A stretch of 60,700 nt of DNA from an uncultured SAR86 cluster bacterium (lineage in GTDB: Bacteria > Pseudomonadota > Gammaproteobacteria > Magnimaribacterales > D2472): NCBI GenBank assembly GCA_902559885.1, contig CACEJU010000006.1, forward strand, positions 1 to 60,700, in the 5' to 3' direction. Positions 20,245 through 29,061 of the stretch are shown piece by piece (position 1 is the first letter of the stretch; each line of letters starts with the position of its first letter). The translations under genes and the position numbers were made by a program. The notes under the pieces were generated by a model that was not told where the DNA came from, searched no databases, and worked only from the letters and a program-made list of their open reading frames with translations.

Positions 20245-20754
20245 ATGCCCGAAGAATCTAATTTTCCAAATTACAAAAATCCATTTGATTATGTATCAAC
20301 TTTATTTGGTGTTGGATTAATAAGATTTGCTCCTGGTACTTGGGGAACTTTGTTTAGTGTTTTTTTATGGCTAGTATTTTTTGAAAAATTAAGCTCGAAT
20401 ACAATAGCGGTTTTGTTGGCAGTTATACTAGCCATTGTATGTTGTCATTTTTCTTCAAAAGACCTTAATAATAAAGATCAAAAAGCAATCGTAATAGATG
20501 AGCTTGCAGGTATGTGGGTTGCCTTGCTTATATGCTCACCTCTAATTGAAAGCAATTACAATAAAGATGATGTTTATGGATATGTAAATGTATTTATTGT
20601 CTTTTTAGCCTTTAGATTTTTTGATATCTTAAAACCGTTTCCAATATCTTATTTTGATAAAAATTTAAAAAATGGATTTGGGATAGTTTTTGATGATTTA
20701 GTTGCCGGTATTTTTGCTAGCATCTTCACAATACTTCTTTACAATCTTTTCTAA
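20245..20754 (+). CDS. pgpA: Phosphatidylglycerophosphatase A
   Basis: PgpA removes the phosphate from phosphatidylglycerol phosphate in the inner membrane, the step after PgsA (found at 51167). The protein has the family blocks RFAPGTWGTL, the catalytic acidic segment IVIDELAGMWVAL, RFFDILKPFPI and DDLVAGIFA, with about four membrane helices across 169 residues. It is coupled to thiL. The last 57 bp overlap the 3' end of dxs on the opposite strand. Confidence 0.93.
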   Translation: MPEESNFPNYKNPFDYVSTLFGVGLIRFAPGTWGTLFSVFLWLVFFEKLSSNTIAVLLAVILAIVCCHFSSKDLNNKDQKAIVIDELAGMWVALLICSPLIESNYNKDDVYGYVNVFIVFLAFRFFDILKPFPISYFDKNLKNGFGIVFDDLVAGIFASIFTILLYNLF

Positions 20755-22578
20755 TGAATCTGGATCAAGGCCAGCCATCTCTATCATTTCTTCTCTTGAC
20801 CCATGCTCGATAAATTTATCAGGAATACCAATTAAGTAACCAGGGGTATTAATTGAATTAAGAGCGCAAAACTCTTGAACGGCGCTTCCTGCGCCACCCA
20901 TAACAGCTCCATCCTCTATTGTTATGTAAACCTCAGCATTAGGTATTAAAGATTTTAATATTTCTTCATCTAGAGGCTTCACAAACCTCATATCAATTAA
21001 AGTGAGATTATATTTTTTGGCAATCGGAATAACATTATGCAATAGGGATCCAAAATTTAATAAGATTTTTTTACTATCACCATTATGAATAGATCTTGCT
21101 TTACCAAATTCAACTTCTTTTATACCCTCATCAATTTTTTTATTTGGCCCAGAGCCTCTTGGATACCTAACAGCGGCTGGCCCTTTATGATAAAAAGCCG
21201 TTGTTAATAATTTTTTAGTTTCATCTTCATCTGCTGGAGTTAAGATAGAAATATTGGGAACACATCGCATAAAAGCTATATCATAATTACCAGAATGAGT
21301 AGGACCATCTTCACCAACTAAACCAGCTCTATCTATAGCAAATGTTACATCTAAGTTTTGGACAGCAACATCATGTATTAATTGATCATACGCTCTTTGT
21401 AAAAAAGTTGAGTAGATAGCAACAATTGGTTTTTTATTTTCGCAAGCAAGCCCTGCGGCAAATGTAACAGCATGCTGCTCAGCAATGGCTACATCAAAAT
21501 ATCTATCAGGGTATTTTTTTGAAAACTCAACAAGACCGGAGCCTTCTCTCATTGCAGGAGTGATACCAATTAAATCCTCTTCTTTTGATGCCATTTCAAC
21601 AATCCAATCTCCAAAGACATCTTGATACTTTTTATTTGTTTTCGATTGCGGTTTGTTAGAAATTTTAGAAATTGCATGATATCCAATCCTGTCAGATTCT
21701 GCTGGAGTAAGACCAGCACCTTTTTTAGTAATAACATGTAGAAATTGTGGCCCATCAAAATCTTTTAAATTACCAATTACCTCAGTGAGTTCATTAACGT
21801 CATGTCCATCAATAGGGCCTATGTAGTTAAGCCCTAGTTCTTCAAAGATTGTTCCCGGCGCAACCATGCCTTTCATTTGAGTTTCTACTTTTCTAACCAA
21901 ATGATATGTTTGAGGAAGTTTTTCTAAAAAACTTTTCCCACTTTTTTTAATACCTTTATATAATTTAGAAGCCCAAATTCTTGCAAAATAATTTGATAAA
22001 CCACCAACATTCTCAGATATTGACATATCATTATCATTTAAAATAATAAGAAGATTAGGCTTTAGATGGCCTGTATGACTAAGAGCTTCAAAAGCCATGC
22101 CAGCTGTCATAGCTCCGTCACCAATAACTGCAATAGTTTTTTTATTTGGATTTCCAATAGCCATACCAAGTGCAGCACTTATTGATGTGCTTGAGTGGCC
22201 AACGCCAAATACATCATACTCGCTTTCAGATCTCCTAGGAAAAGGAGCAAGACCATCTTTTTTTCTGATAGTTTCAATTTCTTTTTTTCTTCCAGTAATT
22301 ATTTTATGAGGATAAGCCTGATGTCCAACATCCCATACAATGTTATCCTTTGGAGTATCAAATATATAATGAAGTGCGACTGTAAGCTCTACTACACCCA
22401 AGCCTGCTCCTAAATGACCCCCAGATTTTCCAACTGTATACAGAAGAAATTCTCTAAGTTCGTCTGCCAAGGCAGTTAATTGATTTTTATTTAATTTTTT
22501 TATGTCTTCAGGAATATTAATTGAATCCAATAAAGGAGTATTAGGTAGATCTTTTGGTATTTCTGAAAAAACCTTCAT
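20698..22578 (-). CDS. dxs: 1-deoxy-D-xylulose-5-phosphate synthase
   Basis: Dxs condenses pyruvate and glyceraldehyde 3-phosphate with thiamine diphosphate, the first step of the MEP isoprenoid pathway. The ThDP motif GDGAMTAGMAFEAL lies at about residues 152-165, with the catalytic EQHAVTFAAGLA in the central domain and VGEDGPTHSG beyond it. The ATG at 22578 overlaps the ispA stop (TGATG) and is preceded by AGGA at a good distance; the in-frame TTG one codon upstream is less likely. Length 626, typical. The 3' end overlaps convergent pgpA by 57 bp. With ispA and xseB it forms the classical xseB-ispA-dxs operon. Confidence 0.96.
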   Translation of the reverse strand: MKVFSEIPKDLPNTPLLDSINIPEDIKKLNKNQLTALADELREFLLYTVGKSGGHLGAGLGVVELTVALHYIFDTPKDNIVWDVGHQAYPHKIITGRKKEIETIRKKDGLAPFPRRSESEYDVFGVGHSSTSISAALGMAIGNPNKKTIAVIGDGAMTAGMAFEALSHTGHLKPNLLIILNDNDMSISENVGGLSNYFARIWASKLYKGIKKSGKSFLEKLPQTYHLVRKVETQMKGMVAPGTIFEELGLNYIGPIDGHDVNELTEVIGNLKDFDGPQFLHVITKKGAGLTPAESDRIGYHAISKISNKPQSKTNKKYQDVFGDWIVEMASKEEDLIGITPAMREGSGLVEFSKKYPDRYFDVAIAEQHAVTFAAGLACENKKPIVAIYSTFLQRAYDQLIHDVAVQNLDVTFAIDRAGLVGEDGPTHSGNYDIAFMRCVPNISILTPADEDETKKLLTTAFYHKGPAAVRYPRGSGPNKKIDEGIKEVEFGKARSIHNGDSKKILLNFGSLLHNVIPIAKKYNLTLIDMRFVKPLDEEILKSLIPNAEVYITIEDGAVMGGAGSAVQEFCALNSINTPGYLIGIPDKFIEHGSREEMIEMAGLDPDSLEKIVKKYCEDASKNTGN

Positions 22579-23435
22579 CAACTTTTCCTAGATATTATAA
22601 ATTTACCAAGCTCAATAAGTTGCGAGGTATTTTGATATTTATTTAAATCTTTATGCGCTTCATCTATTAGCGAGCTAGCATATTCATATGCTTCATTATG
22701 CGTCATTAATGTTGCAAAAGAAGATTTATTATTTTTTAAATCAGAATTTTTATCTTTTCCAATTTCTAAATCACCGACATCTAATAGATCATCTATTATT
22801 TGAAATGCCAGCCCATAATTTGTCGAAATTTTTTCAAAATCTTCAAGACATTTTTGATTATCTAAATTTAGTAGAGGAATAATTATTGAGCTTTCTATAA
22901 GCTTCCCAGTTTTAAGGCGATGTATTTTTATTAGTTCATCTATATTTAATAATGTCCCTTCATTTTTTACATCAAGATACTGGCCATAAACCATGCCAGA
23001 CTTGCCGCATGCAGATGCTAAATTATTGATTGCTTTTACCTTATGAGCATTGGATAGATCAGCATCTGAACTAATAACCTCATATGCTAACGCCTGCAAT
23101 GCGTCACCTGAAAGGATTGCATTCGCTTCTCCAAATTTTATATGTGATGTAGGCTGTCCTCTTCTTACTTGATCATTATCCATTGCAGGTAAATCATCAT
23201 GAATTAAAGAATAGGTATGCATTAGCTCAATCGCAGTACTTAAATTAACCAATGAATTATTTGATATGTTTTGATTAATATTGCCAGAGGCAAATATTAA
23301 TTTAGATCTCAATAGCTTACTTTTTGCTAAAGCAGAATAGCTCATCATATTTTCAATATCATTGGCATCACCAATGACATTTTTAATATTTTCTAGTACA
23401 AGACTCTCAAGATCTTTGCCCTGCAATTGTGACAT
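22578..23435 (-). CDS. ispA: Geranyl/farnesyl diphosphate synthase
   Basis: A trans-prenyltransferase elongating DMAPP with IPP to farnesyl diphosphate. The first aspartate-rich motif is DDLPAMDND near residue 80 with RRGQPTSH after it, and the second is IIDDLLDVGD near residue 213, as in IspA. The length of 285 is close to the E. coli 299. The stop overlaps the dxs start; xseB ends four bases upstream of its ATG. The product supplies ubiquinone (see ubiG) and undecaprenyl phosphate for the surface-glycan genes. Confidence 0.93.
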   Translation of the reverse strand: MSQLQGKDLESLVLENIKNVIGDANDIENMMSYSALAKSKLLRSKLIFASGNINQNISNNSLVNLSTAIELMHTYSLIHDDLPAMDNDQVRRGQPTSHIKFGEANAILSGDALQALAYEVISSDADLSNAHKVKAINNLASACGKSGMVYGQYLDVKNEGTLLNIDELIKIHRLKTGKLIESSIIIPLLNLDNQKCLEDFEKISTNYGLAFQIIDDLLDVGDLEIGKDKNSDLKNNKSSFATLMTHNEAYEYASSLIDEAHKDLNKYQNTSQLIELGKFIISRKS

Positions 23436-23438
23436 AAT

Positions 23439-23663
23439 TTATGATTGTTCAGACTCTATAGCTTCGCCTGAATCCATTAATTTACTAACTTTAAGTTCAG
23501 CATCCCTAAGCTGATTTTGGCAATCTTTTACTAACTTAACTCCAGTTTCAAATGATTTGATGGAATCTTCTAAGCTAAGGTTTTCATCTTCTAGCTTTTC
23601 TACAATCTTTTCTAATTCTGCCAGTGCAGATTCAAATTCAATTTTATTTTCTTTGTTTGCCAT
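23439..23663 (-). CDS. xseB: Exodeoxyribonuclease VII small subunit
   Basis: A 74-residue protein with the XseB signature FESALAELEKIVEKLEDENLSLEDSIKSFE and a predicted helical hairpin. It assembles with XseA to degrade single-stranded DNA into oligonucleotides. It is the first gene of the xseB-ispA-dxs set and starts 17 bp after the RND transporter stop, so it may be read through from the efflux operon. xseA is not in the window. Confidence 0.92.
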   Translation of the reverse strand: MANKENKIEFESALAELEKIVEKLEDENLSLEDSIKSFETGVKLVKDCQNQLRDAELKVSKLMDSGEAIESEQS

Positions 23664-23680
23664 TCATGTATTGTAAAGTA

Positions 23681-26600
23681 TTAGTTATAACTTTTTATAA
23701 GTTTTTTAACATCATTTCTAAGAGCATAGGGCAAAGCAAGCACAGCAGGCGTTAGTATCAAGGTAATAAAAGTGCTAAAACCCAAACCAAATACTATGGA
23801 TACAGCTAGGTTTGACCACCAATCTACAATGGGGCTTCCAAAAAATATATCTCTATTCAATATATCAATACTCATCCCAAGCGCTAATGGCAACAACCCG
23901 TATATTGTTGTTGAGGATGTTAGAAGTATTGGTCTTAGTCTTTGCTTACATGCATTAATAATATGAATTGATTTTTCAATATGAGGTGATTCATTTTTTA
24001 ATGCATTAAAAGTATCAATTAGTACAATATTATTATTTACAACAATTCCAGCCAAAGTAACAATTGATATTCCAGTCATAGTTGAACTAAATGCTTTGCC
24101 AGTTATAAGAAGGCCTAAAAGAACTCCAATGAAAGAAATCACAACCGATAATAAAATTATAATTGCTTGATAGAAGCTATTAAATTGCGTTACCAACAGA
24201 ATTAACATTATAAATACTGCGGCTATACCAGCATTTTGAAGAAAAGCATTCACCTCATCAGTTTCCTCTTGCATTCCTTCAAATGCATATGAAACACCAT
24301 TTTCAAGGTTAACCTCCTTTAGCAGTTCTTTAATTTCAGCAACTTTACTATCAACTGCAGACTCATCAACAGTTGCAGCATTTATTCTGAAGTAATATTT
24401 TCCATTTTGCCTTGAGACTTTTTCTCTATTTTCTTTGGGAATAACATTAATAAATGAGCTAACTGGAACAGAGCCATTTCTAGTAGTCACATTTAGATCA
24501 CTTATTCCAGTTAAAGTTCTATCTGATTTAGGAAATCTAACTCTAATCTCAACTTCTTCCTTAGCATCATCCGGTCGAAATTCTCCAGCCTTAAACCCTG
24601 AAGTTAACATCTGAACCAAGGCTCCAACGTCACCAATGCTTACCCCAAGTTGAGCAGCTTTTTGTTTATCTACTTCAACACTCCACTCAACTGCAGAGTA
24701 TGCATTGCTTGAAAAAATATTAGTAAGTCCACTAACTTTTGATCTTATTTTGTTTTCAATTTCAATTGCAGCATTTTTTGCAGATTCTTCTGTTAAGCCA
24801 TAAATAGATATTTGTATAGGAGAGCTAAATGATGGACCACCAAGATCTGGTTGAGCTTCAACAATTATTCCTGGTATATCACTCGTTCTTTCAGTTACCA
24901 TTTGCATGACTTCTAAGCCTGAAATATCTCTTTGAGCAGTCGGAACAATTTCAACAAACCCACTTCCTACTTTATCAGATCCGCTTCTCCACCATTCAGT
25001 TCCAGCTCGTAAATAAACACTTTGAAGCTCTTCTATTTTTATTAATTCTGCTTCAACATCTTGAATAATTTCTTTTTTTTCAGTTGAGGATAAGTTTCCT
25101 CTACCTCTAATAGATATTTCTGCTTTGACCGGATCTACAATTGCAAAATATACTGTACCTTTGCTGTAGTATGAGTAACTTACTAATATAAAAGAGAGAA
25201 TTGCCCCAATACAGATAATTGTTTCAATTGGGTTTTTAACAAATTTCTCAATTTTGTTGCCGTACCAATCAATTATTTTAGTAAAAGTTTTATTATCTTT
25301 TCCTAGTCCACCTTTTCGCTGGCCAAAGTTAGCACCCATAACTGGAGTCAAGATTAAGGAATAAAATAATGATGAGCACAAAACTATAATTACTGTAATT
25401 GGTAAATATTTCATAAATTGACCAGTAAATCCTGGCCATACAAGGAGGGGAGTAAATGCAGCTATAGTTGTTGCTGTGGATGAAAGAATAGGATAAAACA
25501 TTCTTTTTGATGCTCCTCTATATGCCTCTTTTCTTGTTAACCCTTCTGAAATCTTCTTATCAGCATATTCTGTGACAACAATAGATCCATCAATCAACAT
25601 ACCCATTCCAAGAAGTAATCCCATCATCACAAGGAAGTTTGCTTCCATTCCAAAAGCATGAAGAACAAGATAAGTCATTAAGAAGCAAAAGGGTATTGAT
25701 AGACCCACAAGCATGGAAACTCTTATTCCCATTGTTGCTATTACTAAGATCATAATAAGTATTACAGCTGCAATAATATTCCCATTAAGCTCTTTTACCA
25801 TCTGAACTGCATAAATTGAATCATCATCAGTTATGATAAGCTCAAGATTTGGGGGTAGTTTATTTTCATATTTATTAACGATGTCTCTGATACCTCTCGA
25901 GGCATCAATAGCATTTGCGCTGGTGCGGAGTGTAATTTCTAAAGATACAGCATCTTGACCATTTACTCTTACATATGAATCATAGTCTTTAAATGTTCTT
26001 CTGATTTCAGCGATATCTTGAAGTGTTACAACTGCATTTGGAGTTACTTTAATAGGGATTGAATATACATCTTGAGCTGTCTCTATAACACTAGGCACTT
26101 CTATATTAAAACTACCTTTTTCGGCATCCTGCTTACCACCAGGAATTATCAAATTATTATTAGAAACTGAATAATAAATATCAGAAAGCGTTACTCCAAG
26201 AGATTCCATTTTGGATTTATCAATAACTCCTTCTAAAACCTCATCTGGAGCACCAGAAAGATTTGCACCCAATATCTCTTCTAAAGACTCTATACGCTCT
26301 TTTAATTCTCGAGCATGAAATACTTTTTGTCTTAACGAACCATTTCCTACGATACTTAAATTCATAACAGGGAAATTTGATTCGTTATATTCTTCTATAA
26401 TTGGATCTTCTGCTGATGGAGGTAGCTCATTTTTAATTTCTTCAACTCCTTGTTTAATATCTACAAGAGCTTTATCTATGTCATAACCAACTTCAAATTC
26501 TAGAAAAACTCTGGAAAAACTTAGAGTGCTATCAGACCTTATGCTTTTGAGACCAGGAACAGAATTTAATCTATTTTCAAGTGGTCTCGCAATTAACCTT

Positions 26601-26782
26601 GATGTGTCATCTGGAGAGGCTCCCTCTAAAAAGACAGCAACGGTCACAAAAGGCAAAGTTACATTTGGACTTGCTGCTATAGGGATATTAACTCTAGAGT
26701 ATGAACCAACAATAATTATTAATACAGCAAAAAGAAGGGTGGTTTTAGTTTTTTTTAATGCAAAATCTATAATGTTTTTCAT
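23681..26782 (-). CDS. RND-family efflux transporter permease (AcrB/HAE type)
   Basis: An inner-membrane proton antiporter of 1033 residues with the RND plan: a first helix (about 13-30), a large periplasmic loop, helices 2-6, a second periplasmic loop and helices 7-12. The helix-4 relay reads LIDGSIVVTEYADKK, so the paired aspartates of AcrB are reduced to one, and the helix-10 segment is GIVVNNNIVLID with Asn where AcrB has its relay Lys; this variant pattern occurs in many uncharacterised RND proteins. Substrates cannot be predicted. It overlaps the adaptor gene by 4 bp. No outer-membrane TolC gene is adjacent. Confidence 0.88.
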   Translation of the reverse strand: MKNIIDFALKKTKTTLLFAVLIIIVGSYSRVNIPIAASPNVTLPFVTVAVFLEGASPDDTSRLIARPLENRLNSVPGLKSIRSDSTLSFSRVFLEFEVGYDIDKALVDIKQGVEEIKNELPPSAEDPIIEEYNESNFPVMNLSIVGNGSLRQKVFHARELKERIESLEEILGANLSGAPDEVLEGVIDKSKMESLGVTLSDIYYSVSNNNLIIPGGKQDAEKGSFNIEVPSVIETAQDVYSIPIKVTPNAVVTLQDIAEIRRTFKDYDSYVRVNGQDAVSLEITLRTSANAIDASRGIRDIVNKYENKLPPNLELIITDDDSIYAVQMVKELNGNIIAAVILIMILVIATMGIRVSMLVGLSIPFCFLMTYLVLHAFGMEANFLVMMGLLLGMGMLIDGSIVVTEYADKKISEGLTRKEAYRGASKRMFYPILSSTATTIAAFTPLLVWPGFTGQFMKYLPITVIIVLCSSLFYSLILTPVMGANFGQRKGGLGKDNKTFTKIIDWYGNKIEKFVKNPIETIICIGAILSFILVSYSYYSKGTVYFAIVDPVKAEISIRGRGNLSSTEKKEIIQDVEAELIKIEELQSVYLRAGTEWWRSGSDKVGSGFVEIVPTAQRDISGLEVMQMVTERTSDIPGIIVEAQPDLGGPSFSSPIQISIYGLTEESAKNAAIEIENKIRSKVSGLTNIFSSNAYSAVEWSVEVDKQKAAQLGVSIGDVGALVQMLTSGFKAGEFRPDDAKEEVEIRVRFPKSDRTLTGISDLNVTTRNGSVPVSSFINVIPKENREKVSRQNGKYYFRINAATVDESAVDSKVAEIKELLKEVNLENGVSYAFEGMQEETDEVNAFLQNAGIAAVFIMLILLVTQFNSFYQAIIILLSVVISFIGVLLGLLITGKAFSSTMTGISIVTLAGIVVNNNIVLIDTFNALKNESPHIEKSIHIINACKQRLRPILLTSSTTIYGLLPLALGMSIDILNRDIFFGSPIVDWWSNLAVSIVFGLGFSTFITLILTPAVLALPYALRNDVKKLIKSYN

Positions 26783-27657
26783 AGGGCATTAATGAGAACT
26801 GCTTGACCTTCTTCTACAAAACCTTGTCCCTCAACTATAAGATTTACACTGCTTGGAAGGCCGGCAACCCATAAACCATCATTTGAATCTTCAAATATAA
26901 TGACTTCAGAAAATTGAACTATATTGTCATTATTAACATATCTAACACCAAGTTTACCTTCATCACTCAAGACTAGAATTGAAGATGGAATTTTATGAGC
27001 AATTACCTTATCAATATATATTGTCATATTGCTAGTTATTCCATCTCTTATAAGACCATTTTCATTAGGTATTTCTGATTCAACTAAAAATGTTCGCGTT
27101 GCATTATTTGCGCTTTTGGATACAAAACTTAATTTACCCTCTATTGTTTGGCCAGTAATAAGATCTAATTTAACCTTCTGATTTTCCCTTACTTTATTTA
27201 TTTGAAACTCGGGCACTTCAGCAATGAATATTATTGGATCAAGTTGAATAATAGTTGCACAAATTTGACCTTTTTGAAGATAATTTCCTGGTTTTACAAT
27301 ATTTTCAATATAACCATCAAATGGCGCCTTTACTTCGGTTCTATTTAACTCAACAACCCCTAAACTACATAATACAAAATCTTTTTTTATGTTCGTGCCT
27401 TGCCTTGCACCAATTGAGACAACTTCACCTGACGTCTTTGCTTTAACTTCAACTCTTGCTTCAGATCTTGTTGTTGATTTAAGTCTAATTTTTGGTTGAT
27501 ATTCTTGTGATTCACTTTGCTGAACAGCAACTTTGAATAAAGATGGCTCTTTTTCAGGAATTATTTCTTCTTCAACAAAAATTGCTGATAGCATCCAGAA
27601 GATTACAACAATTAATATGTAAGAAGCTATTCTTATATTTTTATTCATGGGCCGCAT
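26779..27657 (-). CDS. RND periplasmic adaptor (membrane fusion protein) lacking the alpha-hairpin
   Basis: An adaptor linking the RND pump to an outer-membrane channel. An N-terminal signal-anchor (about residues 11-28) precedes the two lipoyl half-motifs. In ordinary adaptors these halves are separated by a 60-100-residue alpha-helical hairpin that touches TolC; here they are nearly contiguous (VLCSLGVVELNRTEVKAPFDG, about residues 97-117), so the hairpin is absent. The beta-barrel (FIAEVPEFQINKVRENQKVKLDL) and membrane-proximal domains follow. The length of 292 compares with about 370-400 normally. The reading frame is continuous, so this is not a frameshift. Start ATG at 27657, or ATG at 27648. 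A palindrome lies 14 bp upstream. Confidence 0.85.
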   Translation of the reverse strand: MRPMNKNIRIASYILIVVIFWMLSAIFVEEEIIPEKEPSLFKVAVQQSESQEYQPKIRLKSTTRSEARVEVKAKTSGEVVSIGARQGTNIKKDFVLCSLGVVELNRTEVKAPFDGYIENIVKPGNYLQKGQICATIIQLDPIIFIAEVPEFQINKVRENQKVKLDLITGQTIEGKLSFVSKSANNATRTFLVESEIPNENGLIRDGITSNMTIYIDKVIAHKIPSSILVLSDEGKLGVRYVNNDNIVQFSEVIIFEDSNDGLWVAGLPSSVNLIVEGQGFVEEGQAVLINAL

Positions 27658-27670
27658 ATTCTACATTTCT

Positions 27671-27691
27671 AATGTTTACATCGCAAACATT
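27671..27691. promoter_or_regulatory. Imperfect 21-bp palindrome upstream of the RND efflux operon, candidate operator
   Basis: The arms AATGTTT and AAACATT flank ACATCGC, with a further paired C/G inside, in the 65-bp gap before the adaptor start. On the minus strand it directly follows an AT-rich TATATTATAAAT stretch that could hold a -10 element. Size, symmetry and position fit a TetR-family operator controlling an efflux operon. No regulator gene is adjacent. It has no following T-run, so it does not look like a terminator. Confidence 0.5.
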
Positions 27692-27722
27692 TATAATATA
27701 GACTAAATTAGATGATTTTGGT

Positions 27723-28367
27723 TCAGATTTTATATTTTTCTCTTAGTTCTTCAAAAAGATTTTTATTAAATTTTTTTCTTTTTTCTTCTGAAGGGACTAT
27801 TTTAGAAATTTTAAAATTTTTACCTTTAAGCAGTTCTTTCTTGAAACGATAGAATTGATTTTTAAATTCGTTAAATGAATTTGTATCCGAAGAATTTATC
27901 TTACTCCAACCAACCTCTCTTCCAACATGATAGATCATAGGATGAGACCATTCAAAGTTTTGCCTTGGAGAGAAAGATTTTCTGCATTCATTATATGCAT
28001 CTCTAATTGATGGCAAGCCATTAATGTCTTTATGGTCCATGCAATTTTTTAGCATTTCGTTGATAGTTGGCATATATGGGCTTTTTAGAATTAGCTCGTC
28101 TGCTACCATATCAATTACATCTGCCGAATAATCTTTAAGTGATTTAGCCCATAGGATTTTTGCATTATCAATTTTTTCTTGAGCATCATATATCCTTAGA
28201 AATTGGTAATGATAAGCTAGTTCAAACTTTAAAAATAAGTTATTAATAGCATCAATAAGCTGCTGTTTATTAAAATTCGAGCTTATCTGACCAGGAGCTT
28301 TCTGATTTTTTTTCTGAATTGATTTCTGAATGCTCTCTTTTTTTATAAATTGATTTATCTTTTTCAT
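27723..28367 (-). CDS. Lambda-P-like replication protein (putative DnaB helicase loader)
   Basis: A 214-residue protein resembling the phage lambda replication protein P family in its central part (about residues 43-130): helical segment NLFLKFELAYHYQF, then a conserved WAKSLKDYSADVIDMVADELI... and YMPTINEMLKNC, the family's W..L......I..AL......WPPS..EF...C pattern. Lambda P binds DnaB and loads it at the origin. The C-terminal part ends in a lysine-rich tail. The first ATG overlaps the upstream DnaT-like gene by 98 bp and no later plausible start precedes the conserved part. It is embedded among housekeeping genes, not phage genes. Assignment rests on pattern recognition only. Confidence 0.65.
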   Translation of the reverse strand: MKKINQFIKKESIQKSIQKKNQKAPGQISSNFNKQQLIDAINNLFLKFELAYHYQFLRIYDAQEKIDNAKILWAKSLKDYSADVIDMVADELILKSPYMPTINEMLKNCMDHKDINGLPSIRDAYNECRKSFSPRQNFEWSHPMIYHVGREVGWSKINSSDTNSFNEFKNQFYRFKKELLKGKNFKISKIVPSEEKRKKFNKNLFEELREKYKI

Positions 28368-29061
28368 TTTTAATATTATTGATAATACTCTTTCTTTTTA
28401 CATGTTCAATAAATTTTGAATTCCATGTATTATTTGCAATTCCACTATCACGCCAATAAATTATAAATTCTTTAAGATGGCGCATGGCCTCGTCTTTCGT
28501 AATATTTGATAAATGTAGAACATCAAATACGTCCTCTGATGGAACCCAATCTTCATTAATAACATAAGGAAGGCCTTTATTCTCAGTATTTTCTTTTGCC
28601 CATTCTCTTCTTATAAAATCTATAAAGATTTTATTCCAATTATCTTTGTTTTGTTTTTTCTCAATCCAGAAGATCTTAAATTCCTTTAATTTATTATTTA
28701 TAAATTCAGCAGGAATGTTTCCAAATGCCAAGACTTCATAAGCTTCTAGATCCGGTTTCCATTTATTATCTATAGCTTTCAAATGCCTCTGATTTTTTGA
28801 AGGCACTCTTAGTTGATGAATATTTGAAGTTTTATCATTTATTTGAATGAGTTTTAGTTTTATTAGTTTATTCAAACTATCCTCAAGAGTGGTTAGGTTA
28901 TTAATGAATGAAAGATCTTGATTAAGAATTTTTATTAAGTCCTGAGCATTATTTTTTAATAAATCTGGATTTTTTTGAATATATGCAAGGATTATTGCTG
29001 GTTCAAGGCCTATGGTTTCAGCAATTTCTTTGACGAAGTAGATGTTTTCATTGTCTTTCAA
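28270..29061 (-). CDS. DnaT-like primosomal protein with two tandem DnaT C-terminal domains
   Basis: The 263-residue protein has an N-terminal winged-helix-like part (GLEPAIILAYIQKNPDLLK, about 17-35) and two copies of the single-strand DNA-binding domain found at the C-terminus of DnaT: copy 1 about residues 92-146 (WKPDLEAYEVL...FKIFWIEKKQNKDNWNKIFIDFIRRE) and copy 2 about residues 164-216 (WVPSEDVFDVL...FIIYWRDSGIANNTWNSKFIEHVKRK). E. coli DnaT has one. DnaT works in PriA-dependent replication restart. It starts in a 4-bp overlap with the DAHP synthase stop and is followed, overlapping, by the lambda-P-like gene, so the two are probably made together as a helicase-loading pair. Confidence 0.7.
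   Translation of the reverse strand: MKDNENIYFVKEIAETIGLEPAIILAYIQKNPDLLKNNAQDLIKILNQDLSFINNLTTLEDSLNKLIKLKLIQINDKTSNIHQLRVPSKNQRHLKAIDNKWKPDLEAYEVLAFGNIPAEFINNKLKEFKIFWIEKKQNKDNWNKIFIDFIRREWAKENTENKGLPYVINEDWVPSEDVFDVLHLSNITKDEAMRHLKEFIIYWRDSGIANNTWNSKFIEHVKRKSIINNIKNEKDKSIYKKREHSEINSEKKSESSWSDKLEF

Noticed and set aside
26779..27657. Frameshifted or broken adaptor pseudogene
   Set aside because: The frame is continuous from signal anchor to C-terminus and every remaining domain is intact; the missing part is exactly the hairpin, so an in-frame natural variant fits better.
27723..29061. Prophage remnant, because of the lambda-P-like and DnaT-like genes
   Set aside because: No integrase, capsid, lysis or repressor genes are nearby, both genes are embedded by overlap or close spacing in a housekeeping run, and base usage looks like the neighbours.
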